In this document: piece after piece, positions 55,819-64,000 of the stretch
Layout: every line of letters starts with the position of its first letter
How positions within the stretch are numbered: position 1 is the first letter of the stretch
Assembly: GCA_009829735.1 (NCBI GenBank)
Contig: CM020619.1
Span: forward strand, 6,402,083 to 6,466,082
DNA: 64,000 bases
Reading direction: 5' to 3'
Source: Pyropia yezoensis
Lineage: Eukaryota > Rhodophyta > Bangiophyceae > Bangiales > Bangiaceae
Notes under the pieces: model-generated
The model's input: the letters and a program-made list of their open reading frames with translations, nothing else
Told to the model about the DNA's origin: nothing
Databases searched by the model: none
Made by a program: the position numbers and the translations under genes

Positions 55819-56390
55819 TGTGGTATAATACTCGATCCTCTCACACACGTGTCAATATCCCTCGGAGGAAAGGGACGGGTAACACAGAAAGGGGAACTAC
55901 GAGAGTGGTATGCCTGTTGCCTCACGTGCCTGCTTGCAGAGCAAACAGATACGCACGGTAGTGCACACGGGGAAGAGGAAAGCGAACGCGCAGTTGTCTT
56001 TTTCCTTGCGGGCGCGGGACAAGGGCGCCTCGCTGTCCCTCTTAACGTGCATCTGGGGGAGCCTCGGCACGTTGGCCAGGTAGCCGCCCTATGCCCCCGA
56101 GTGGCCCCGACCCGAGTCTAACCTCGTCAGGTCGGGGGCCACTATCACTACTAATTTTATTCCCACTCACTAATCTCACACTCAAATTCTCTCAAATCAA
56201 GTCCTTCACAAGTACGCAAAAACCCATCAGAAATCCCTCTCTCACGTGTGGGAAGCGTAGTCCACCGCACCCACGTGCCGGGCACGGGCCACGGCCGCCA
56301 ACCATCACCACACGGCGGGCGTGTTCTGGCACCTGGTGCCCTCTGGTCGCAATCCCGGGTCGGCGCCAAGTCGGGGCCAGGAATGCAACA
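55819..56390. repeat. Solo LTR of the element 1 family
   Basis: 572 bp, TGTGGTATAA...TGCAACA, about 95% identical by eye to the LTR at 37622. It is flanked on both sides by the identical 5-bp sequence gttcg (55814-55818 and 56391-56395), a textbook target-site duplication. It therefore arose by recombination between the two LTRs of a former full insertion. Confidence 0.93.
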
Positions 56391-56395
56391 GTTCG

Positions 56396-57100
56396 CTACG
56401 CTGCCGGGAGCGTCTCCGTCGCGCGACCACTCACGCACTCAGACGGTCAGCCCCCCCCGAGCCCCCCCATTCGGCAGACGCCGAACCGCAGCGTGTCTTG
56501 TGGTGCCGCCCCCCCCCCCCCCCCCTTTCCCGGCATCGGCGGTGGTGGTGGTGGTGGCAGTGGCTGCGGTGGTGGTGGTGGTGGTGGTTGTGAGAGTGAG
56601 GGTGGATGTGAGAGCGAACGCGAGTGGCCAGCCGAGCTTGCCGACTGGCCCCGATGCCGCGTAGGTGGCATGCTGGCAGGCTTGAATTCAACACAAGTGG
56701 TCTGCCGGCCTGTCCAAAGCCCTTGTAGGCGGCCTGCCGGCAGCCCTGAATCCGTGCAGGTGGCCCGCCAGCAGGCCTGAATCCTGTCTGGGTGGCCCAC
56801 CGCCGGGTTAAGCTTCGTGTATCTACGTACGTATGCAGGTGACCTGTCGACAGGCCAAATTCTGGTGTCGATAAACCGTGGCCCGTCGGCCATCCTCCCG
56901 CCGGTACGTAGCTGTGGTGCGTGCAAGTCAAGTCTACGTAGTAAATGTGGCCACACGTCCAATCCCTAACCCCGTAACTGTGGCCAGACGGACAGCCCCG
57001 CCCGGTAACTGTGACGCTGTGCATGTGCCACAAACACAACCGGGCGAGGTCCACGGCTATTCCATGTCCGTGTGAGACATGGTCCGACACTCTGTCCAAG
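56396..57100. repeat. Simple repeats and degenerate ~35-bp array
   Basis: 56505-56600 contains a C-run and (GGT)n-like repeats. From about 56661 to 56960 units of roughly 30-40 bp repeat in a degenerate way. Each opens with gtggc/ggtggcc, then a short inverted core such as ggcctgccggcag or gacctgtcgacaggcc, then a variable tail (often tgaat). No gene seen. Confidence 0.6.
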
Positions 57101-57177
57101 ACATTGGCTAACCGAAAAAATGTGTGCCTGTTCGCTGCAGGAGCATTTGATGGCCGTGCGTGAGCATATGTGCCAGG

Positions 57178-57683
57178 GTTGTTAAAAATGAATCATTTGT
57201 TGTTGCGGTGTTCATTAATGCATTCATTGATTGCCTTTATTTTTCATTTTTCATTATCCATTCATTGTATTGGTGTGAGTATATACACTATACATGTCGT
57301 ATTGTGCGTCCCGTAAAAAGTGGATGTGCACAGGTCGTGCAGTGTGGGTTTGATTAGTGCAGTGGCTGATATTTGACATGATCACGACACGTGCACGTCC
57401 ACTTTTTACGGGACGCACTGTTTTGAGGTGTGCTGCTCTGCCTTTGATTGCTGTTCACGGTTTCGCCGAGGCTGCTCTGTTGCACCCCGTGGGTGACACG
57501 TGCTTCGTGCCTGCGGTGCTGGAACAACTAGAAATCAAGCTCAAATTGTCCATGGTTCTCAGATAAGTGGTCACACCAGTAGACATTCAATGAACGATGA
57601 GTCTCTGGGACCCTTTCATTAATGTATTCATTAATTGATACATTAATGAAAGTTAAAATGAAATCATTGAACCTCGTAACAAC
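57178..57683. repeat. Foldback-like structure 1 enclosing a MITE
   Basis: Imperfect inverted arms 57178-57278 and 57571-57683 share outer gttgtta/taacaac and inner tggtgtga/tcacacca ends, with AT-rich arms full of cattaat motifs. The right arm itself contains a 40-bp hairpin (ctttcattaatgtat at 57613-57627 against 57638-57652). The spacer holds the 115-bp MITE at 57304. Confidence 0.6.
57304..57418. mobile_element. MITE-like element, copy 1 (115 bp)
   Basis: Terminal inverted repeats of 28 bp (57304-57331 and 57391-57418) start GTGCGTCCCGTAAAAAGTGG and match except for one base. There is no coding capacity. The same terminal motif and almost the same length recur at 58395. No clear target duplication seen. 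Confidence 0.85.
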
Positions 57684-57922
57684 TGTGGCAGTATTGGCAG
57701 AAGTCGTGTCAGACTCACGGCCTTCCACCGACCGCGGATCCGTGTAGATGGGGCAGCCGACGTCCGTGCACGCCCCAGACACAGCAATCCAAGAGTCCTT
57801 CATCTCCATCGTTCAATGTCTCACCCCACGCAATCGCCCGTCAGCGGACCGTGCTCGCCCCCATGCAGGGGCCGGCCCCCCCCGCACGCCACGGGCACGC
57901 ACGCGTGCCCACACGGGCACCC

Positions 57923-58693
57923 GCGCAGCACTGCTTCTCCCCTGTCAAGATACAAGCCCGATTTTGGCCAGATCGCTCGCTTTGTTGTGCAAATTCTTGC
58001 CCTGCTCGAGCACAAAAACGAACGGCTCGAGCAGAATTTTGCTTATCTGATCAAGAGGATGGGCTGAGGCCAAAGAATCTCAGCAAGGATGACCGACACG
58101 ACGGCCGCTGTCGGTTTTCTCTCAACTAATGAAAACAGCGGTGGCCCTGCTGTTTGCTGGACGGAGCGTTCCATTGGTCAGAATTCACGTTGTAGATGTT
58201 GAGCATGGCGGGGAGATTTTTCCGTGCAGACCTTCGAAAGCTGTCGTCGCGCAGATTTTTGATTAACCAGTGCGAGAGATTGTGCGGTTTTTAAACGCAT
58301 TTGCATAAACATTGCTTCCAACCGTAGCGATGGTCGATCGCTTCTTTGCGCTTCACGAGAGCGCTCTCCTGCCCCGTGCGCTTCCGGTCATACTGTGCTT
58401 CCTGCAAAAAAATGGATGTTGACGGTACGTGAAGGAGCCGATCCATTGGTCCGGACAGCGATTTTCATCACCTTTACGTACCGTCAACATCCATTTTTTA
58501 CAGGGAGCACTATTCCAAGGGAAGTGGCGACCACCAATCGCTCGAGCTGTTATGAGCAGAAAGCAAGAAGAGGAGGAAATAGCGGTGTCTATGATGCCTT
58601 GAGAGGGGGTCGATGCAGGTTTTACGCAGGTTTTTGCTCGAGAATTTCCCAAAAAAGCAAGATATTTTTGACAGGTGATAAGCAGTGCTGCGC
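57923..58693. repeat. Foldback-like structure 2 enclosing a MITE
   Basis: Outer inverted arms 57923-57946 and 58670-58693 (gcgcagcactgctt...cctgtc) match at 22 of 24 positions. Weaker similarity continues inward for about 70 bp, including tcgagca and aaattc blocks. The spacer contains MITE copy 2. A hairpin with arms tgctcgagc/gctcgagca lies near 57995-58025. Confidence 0.6.
58395..58510. mobile_element. MITE-like element, copy 2 (116 bp)
   Basis: Terminal inverted repeats of about 35 bp (58395-58430 and 58476-58510) start GTGCTTCCTGCAAAAA and continue tggatgttgacggtacgt. The first 24 bases match the pattern of copy 1 (GTGCnTCC-Y-G-Y-AAAAA-TGGATGT). No coding capacity. Confidence 0.85.
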
Positions 58694-58719
58694 CGTGCAC
58701 GCATGGCCCCACCCCCCCC

Positions 58720-59679
58720 CACGCCTAGTTAAGGTGTGCAGCCTGGGTGTTTTTACACTAGCCTTTTCAAAGAAACGTGCAGCCTTGTGAGTGGCTGAGA
58801 AGAAAATTGGGGTTTTTTCATGACCCCGATTTTCACCCCATGGCACAGAGGCCGTGAGGGACGGTCGGGCGCAGCCCCGGTGACGCGGCGACCCGGATCT
58901 TGCGCATGAGTGTGTCCCCGCGAGTAAATCTACCAAACCCCTTGCAGGACATTTCCACCCCTCCCGCCCTTCCCGTCGCCTTGACGCCTCCCCCTTCAAC
59001 CCCCCCCCCCGCCGGAGTCTGAAGGTGACAGCCCTTCCCCCATCAATAACTCCATTCCTGTCGCTGTTACCCCGGGCATTCTCAAACATCTCTGAGATGC
59101 CCCGGGGAAGCGTCTGCAGGATTACTATGAGGGTCCAAGAGCCTCCGAGATGCAGAGGACAGTATATCCGCCACAGGTGGTAACGTCACAGTCATGGGGC
59201 AGTGCACCTTTCCCGGGACGTGAAAAGAGGCCCCCTGTGCCGGGCTCACTCCTTTTGACCTCGCCAACCCCGGGTGTGGCGGGAAGTGAGCCTTTGGGGG
59301 GTGCACCGGGCGAGGGTGGTGGCCTTTGGGCGCTGTGCGAGGGGATAAGGTGAGGTGGGTGGCACTTCACCAAGGTGTGGTGTTTCGTTCCGGCAGCCGT
59401 TCTTCGAGAAGCGGTTGACTCTCCACTATGCATTCTGTTCTAAGTTTTCTATTCTCACCTGCCCCACACGGCCGCCACAACGGGTGCAGGTGAACACGTG
59501 TACATTCTTCAAGTTCTTGTGGCCCAAAGGAAGAAAAATACCTGACACCTCGCTCTTGAGCCAATGCGGTGACAGAATTGCCTCTCAGAGCGATCGAATT
59601 GATCTTCGTCGGCCAATGAGGAGATGAGGGAGCCTGTGAAACCCAGGCTGCACAAAAAGTGCCCTCTTAACTAGGCGTG
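58720..59679. repeat. 960-bp segment bounded by inverted repeats
   Basis: Left arm 58720-58748 (cacgcctagttaag, then gtgcagcctgggt) and right arm 59641-59679 carry the same two blocks in inverted order, separated by about 2 bp on the left and 12 bp on the right. The interior has a hairpin at 59070-59107 (ccccgggcat/atgccccgggg) but no recognisable transposase. Possibly a non-autonomous DNA transposon. Confidence 0.6.
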
Positions 59680-61456
59680 CCCCCCCCGCAGGCATGCAGG
59701 CGCGCCCACACACGTCGGGCCAAGCCCCCCCCTCGTGCACGCACAAAAAACGCAGGTGCATTTACACGAGCCAGGGGTACGCATGAGCAGCGCCTGCAAC
59801 ACAGGTCGTCGACAGGCCAGCAGGGCGCCGCCAGCACGCAGGCCACGCAGAGAATCTCGCCCCCGAAGGCGCCAATCAACCACCCGTGTGATACGCAATC
59901 ACAGGTGCCGTGCAATACAGCGCAATCATTGGCCAGCACCTGGCAATCCATAGCCGCGGCCGCGAGCACGCAGTAGGTACGATGGAATCAACCTCAACAA
60001 CCGTAGTATGTGCTCATCTCCGGCGCTGTACCCCCGCTTTGAAGAAAATTGATGTGCAAGCCACTAGGATATTGGACCAAGTTTCGTAATTTCACTGCAA
60101 ACACAATCCGTGCGAAGTACAATGACGGTTCTCATCATACGCATCGTTCTATTTTATTTTGCCCAGCAACAATGCCTGATTGATCTTGCCCAGTAACAAT
60201 GCCGAGTGCCTCTTGGTGCTGTGGTCATTGCGCGACATGGTCAGAGATATTACCCGACACGGTGGCAAAGGCAGCACCTGTCGCGGGCGGCAGCCCGGAA
60301 GGAGAGGGGAAAGACAGAGACCGCTCCACCCCAGCCCGCGAGCGCTGGCGGCGCCGTCACTGCTCTCAGGAGTGGCGGCAGCACCCCCCGTCAGCCGGCC
60401 GCCCCCGCCGTCCCCGCGAAGCGGACGGCCGAGCGCCGCACCGCCTTTGTCGGTCCACCGCTGATCGGCTGGCGCTGACGGGTGCGCAACGGCCGCGATG
60501 TGGGGGAGGTGGTGCTTGCTGTAGCGCCGGTGGTCACTGCCGGCGCGGCGGCGGCGGGCGCGGCGGCAGCCGCCCCGTTGCGGGTCGGCGAGGGGGACGG
60601 GAAGGATGAAGGGGGTGGGGAAGGGGAAACAGGCGACCGCTCGAGTCGAGACGCAGGACGACGGCGGGAACGCCCCGTTGGCGGTTCGTGCGACTTGCAT
60701 CCGGGCCGGGCGCGCGTGCGTTTTGACGGCCCTGCCCGCCTTGGCAGCGCCGGCGGGCGTGGCGGCGCCCCAGTTCTGCCTGTCCTTGCACTGGTCCGCC
60801 GACTTCACCACGGTCGCCGCCGCCGCCTCCGCCGCCGCCGACCCCCACACCCACTCCCGCCGCCACCGCTCCCGTGGCTGTTGGAGTCGCGCGCCACCCG
60901 ACCGTTCTCCGCCAAGCGGAACGACGACGCTGCATTGCCGCCCACGGCCGCCACTGCCGTCCTCGTCGCTGATTGACAGCTGCCGCCGCCGCCGCAGCCG
61001 CCGCCGGGTGCCGACGGCGACCGCGGCGCCACTAGCGACCACCCTGGCAGGCGCGGCCCGTCGCTGCCGGAAAGCCAACACCAGACAACACCAGCTGCGA
61101 GTAGAAAACGGCCTTTTCACCAAGCAGCGGCGGCAGCACCGGCAGCGTTGGTGTCGGCGACCAGTAGCACCGTGCTCCTTCCGTCACCACGGCTTGGTGC
61201 GCCACATCCCAGCGGCCGCCACCGCCAGCAACGGCGGGAGATGAAGAACGCGAGGGCGACCCGCCTCCACCGGACGGCGGCCCGTGCGTGGTGGGCCGCC
61301 TACTGCCACTAGCCGCGGCTATCACGCGGCGATTTCTTGCTTCGCGGCCCTCCTTTCCCCTCGCCCTTCGAAGCGAGGAACCACCAGCACAGCAGTCACG
61401 TACCAGCGAAGTGAAACGTAGTCGCCTCTGCCACAGAAACGTCGAGCAGATAACGT
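59680..61456. other. Repeat-derived and GC-rich region without a clear gene
   Basis: 59690-60150 is mixed composition. Near 60160-60207 a direct repeat ttgcccagYaacaatgcc occurs twice. 60270-61280 is GC-rich with overlapping open frames on both strands that begin at non-ATG codons and show no motifs. I call no gene; an exon could be hidden here. Confidence 0.45.
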
Positions 61457-63991
61457 TCATTGTTCATCTTCATCCTTGGAGAGCGGCCAAGTGAACGACC
61501 TCACGTCACTAACCACTGCGCTCTGCAGATACTCAGACGCGCAATGGACGTCATGCGGGGGGGGACTAAAGAGTCCAGGGAGGTCGTCCCGAGTGAGAAG
61601 CACGCACACTTTGCCCTTGTCAGAAGCGCGAAACGCAACAGAAGACTGACACTTCGACGAAGACAGCTGCCCAAGGCGACGGTCGACGAGCAAGTACACA
61701 ACCCGATGCTCCCATGACGGCCAACAGGGGCCCAGCAAATCCTCCATCAGCTGGAGGTTGTCACGGACGTCGTCGGTGGACGCTAAGACTGTAGCGTCCG
61801 AGGAAGTGTTCTTGTCCTGGGAGATGACAAGAACCACCGTGTCTTTCTTCAGAATGGTGGTGGTGCCAGGAATGACGAAGTCCTCTGCTACAAGGTAGAA
61901 GGTGGCCACGTCCGCGGCTGGCGCTGGCGTCGACTCTCGCGTGGAGAGTCGATAAGCGGCTTCAAACAGATCGTCTGGGGCCTCCTCATCTGACAACAGC
62001 ACCTCCTGCAGCACACCGGATCGCACGCCCATCGTCCGCGCGTGCGAGGCATCCACCTTCACGTCGTTGATCAAATAGCTCCTTCCAACATAGGCGTCGG
62101 GGGATGAGGAGCACAGCAGCGACTTGATGGTGATGCAGGAGTAGTACTCCCTGAACTTTGATCGCGCATGAGAGATCACGACCTCCCAGTTAGCGTGGAA
62201 CGTCTCCAGCCACATCCCGGTGAGCCGGTCGCCTTCAAACCGCAACAGTCGACAGAGAGAGCTGTCGAAAGGGTCAGCATGACCGACAAGGCTCTCTCGA
62301 AGACAAAGAAGCGACCACGCCACCATCAGCAGCTTCGACAATTGGCTGCTTGGCAGGCTAATGATGCCGTTTCCGGCGAGAGCGTCCCACGACGCGCGAG
62401 GAAGACCAGGTACATTACCGGCCTCGTCAGGCACAAGGGCCAAAGGCTCCACCTTCCGGCCAAGTAGCACATAAGCAATGACCATCGTCGCCGAATCTAA
62501 GCCACCAGGCAGCGTGGCGAACAGCGGCCGCAAGCCACAGGACGTGCCCGCCTTCTCGATCGCGGCGCCTATCATCTTCTCCGCCACCAGGTCTGTCATG
62601 ATGTTGCTGGAGATGGTCTTGGCGCCGGACTTCCTCCTCGTCAGGTCTCGAACGGTCTCCTGCAAGTGCATGGTGTCGGTGTATTTGCACATGCTCTCGA
62701 CAAAGAAGCTGACAAAGCGGCCGTGCCCCCCAAGCATGCGCGCAATAGCGTCAACAAAGCCCGCAGCCACAGTAACGCTGCCGTCCTCCCTCCGCATCCG
62801 CAGCTTTTCACACCGGTAGCTGACGTTGGGGTCGTTTGATGGAGGAGCCAGTGCATACTCAATGGCAGCTCGGTAACTCAGCGGAAGCTTTTAGCTGATC
62901 CGACAGGCCTGCTCCATCTTACGCCCGGAAGACAATGTCTCGCTGGCCATCAGCTTCTTGTCGAGCGACGTGTAGACCATTGTCCCACCGGCCTCCTGAA
63001 TCCTCAGAAAGGTGGTAGATCGAACGAAGGCGGGGGCGGACATGTACAGGTCCAACACCGACTGTGGGAGTCTGTTCACGTACAGCGGTTCGACATTGTG
63101 CAGTTCATCCATGAGAAGGATAGGGACGGCAGCTTCGCGTCCGCGACAAAACTCGAGGATGCCCTTCGCGGCAGCGGCCACGTCCCTCGCGTAGAGCTCT
63201 TTGCATTCGATGGCGTCCCATACGGCGTCGACAAACACGGGATATCCTACGTTGGGGTTGATGAGCGACGCGTAGATCAGCCGCAGGCCCACAAAAGTGC
63301 TGGTAGCAACATTCACTCTCCACGAAATTTCCGTCGTTGAAGGAGGTGTGGGCCCGTTGAATGTGACGCAGAAGAGCTCCGTGGCGGGCGCCAGAGCATT
63401 CGCTGCTCGCCCTTTCCCCTCCAGCCGCGCGTTGACATCCTGCAGCCCCCAGTGGATGCCCTTCAGGCGTTGCGTCCGCAACCACTGCCACGTCTCATAC
63501 AGGGTGAAGGTTTTGCTGATGCCCGGTGCCGCCTGAATGTAGTAGCCCGTCTGCCGATCAGAGGAGGGAGGGCGTCCAGGACCAAGCGGGGCATTAAAGT
63601 GCTCGGCCATAGTCTTGAAAATGGAGACGACGAGGGAGGTGACTCCGACCAACAGGCTGGGCGGAAGCCGGCTGGGATTCCAGCCGAGCAGAACGTGGGG
63701 GTCAGGCGGCTCACAGGGGTCACGAGCCATGCCCTTGGCGCGCACCAGCTTCCACACTGCAAGCTCGGCAATAGCAGGTGGAAAAGTGGCAGGCGTGCTA
63801 GATGTAGAGCGAAGACGTCGTGGCGAGGAATATGTCAGTTCCGCCAAAAGAGGGAGTTGATGTCGTCCTCTTGCGCACACCATGCACAATCGGCGACCAG
63901 CCGGCGCTTTCCGCCCGGTGCGCCATCCAGGCCGACTTGAGTACTTGATTGCTGTGCTGCATCGTCGTGAGTGGAACACCTTAGAGTGCAA
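61457..63991 (-). CDS. Unknown protein with NTPase-like N-terminal region, interrupted, partial
   Basis: Two long stretches, 63991-62891 and 62890-61457, share one frame and are separated by a single in-frame stop near 62891, so together they look like one gene of more than 800 codons. The frame has no ATG at its edge (first ATG 63883), so the 5' end may lie outside the window. The first half contains YYIQAAPGISKTFTLYETW, which sits like a Walker A loop but lacks the usual GK glycine, and VPILLMDELHNV, a good Walker B. Between them are EISWRVNVATSTFVGLRLIYASLI and FVDAVWDAIE. The second half (ATG 62797) has no motif I know; it ends TWPLSKDEDEQ. Architecture resembles large lineage-specific P-loop families in protists and algae, but I cannot name it. 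Codon use is balanced and typical of a real gene. It may be a pseudogene, two genes, or contain a short unrecognised intron. Confidence 0.55.
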
Positions 63992-64000
63992 ACTCCACCC

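Noticed and set aside
37622-56390. The two copies of the element 1 LTR as ends of one 18.8-kb element
   Set aside because: The right copy has its own perfect target duplication on both sides, so it is a separate solo LTR.
56661-56960. CRISPR-like array
   Set aside because: Units are degenerate, spacer lengths vary and the setting is eukaryotic; better described as a decayed minisatellite.
60149-61123. Long minus-strand open frame (324 codons)
   Set aside because: Starts at a non-ATG codon, is Arg/Gly/Ala-rich without motifs, and overlaps equally long frames on the other strand in GC-rich DNA. Its C-terminus is coded by a short direct repeat.

Overview
This is eukaryotic nuclear DNA. It is very GC-rich, with long G/C homopolymers and GGC/GCC runs. 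Protein genes have zero to three spliceosomal introns, and there are Ty3-type LTR retroelements. Gene content points to a photosynthetic eukaryote: a plant-like mitochondrial bL28, a plant-type AMP deaminase, a methyltransferase resembling a plant plastid family, and an RlmI-type methyltransferase with a transit-like leader. Base composition, few introns and short genes fit a Bangiales red alga (Porphyra/Pyropia type) best. That assignment is inference; another GC-rich alga is not excluded.

Layout. 1-1317: simple repeats around a 500-N scaffold gap. 1318-36000: host gene block. In order it holds a CXC (tesmin/TSO1-like) domain gene (+), BTAF1/Mot1 (-), mitochondrial bL28 (+), AMP deaminase (+, 3 exons), an RlmI-like methyltransferase (-), a large Gly/Ser/Ala-rich unknown (+), a small membrane protein (-), Rab1 (+, 4 exons), a MePCE/Bin3 methyltransferase (-) and a plastid-type class I methyltransferase (+). 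Neighbours mostly alternate as convergent or divergent pairs. All six introns I could place begin GTACGY.

37622-56395: retroelement cluster. Element 1 is a Ty3-like remnant on the minus strand, 37622-42805. Element 2 is a Ty3-like element with both LTRs, 42806-52397. Element 3 is a 5'-truncated chromovirus remnant, about 52398-54446. A solo LTR of the element 1 family lies at 55819-56390 with a perfect 5-bp target duplication. Elements 1 and 2 each carry an extra open frame between integrase and the 3' LTR, on the strand opposite gag-pol. The two extra proteins appear related to each other. This is the most interesting feature of the window.

56396-60148: a repeat island richer in A/T. It has a degenerate ~35-bp array, two related ~115-bp MITE-like elements, and two foldback structures that each enclose one of those MITEs. 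61457-64000: an unfamiliar minus-strand gene with NTPase-like motifs, interrupted once and running off the window.

How the genes relate: they are mostly housekeeping functions in transcription (BTAF1, CXC protein, MePCE), organelle translation and RNA methylation (bL28m, RlmI-like), purine metabolism (AMPD) and ER-Golgi traffic (Rab1). There is no obvious pathway cluster.
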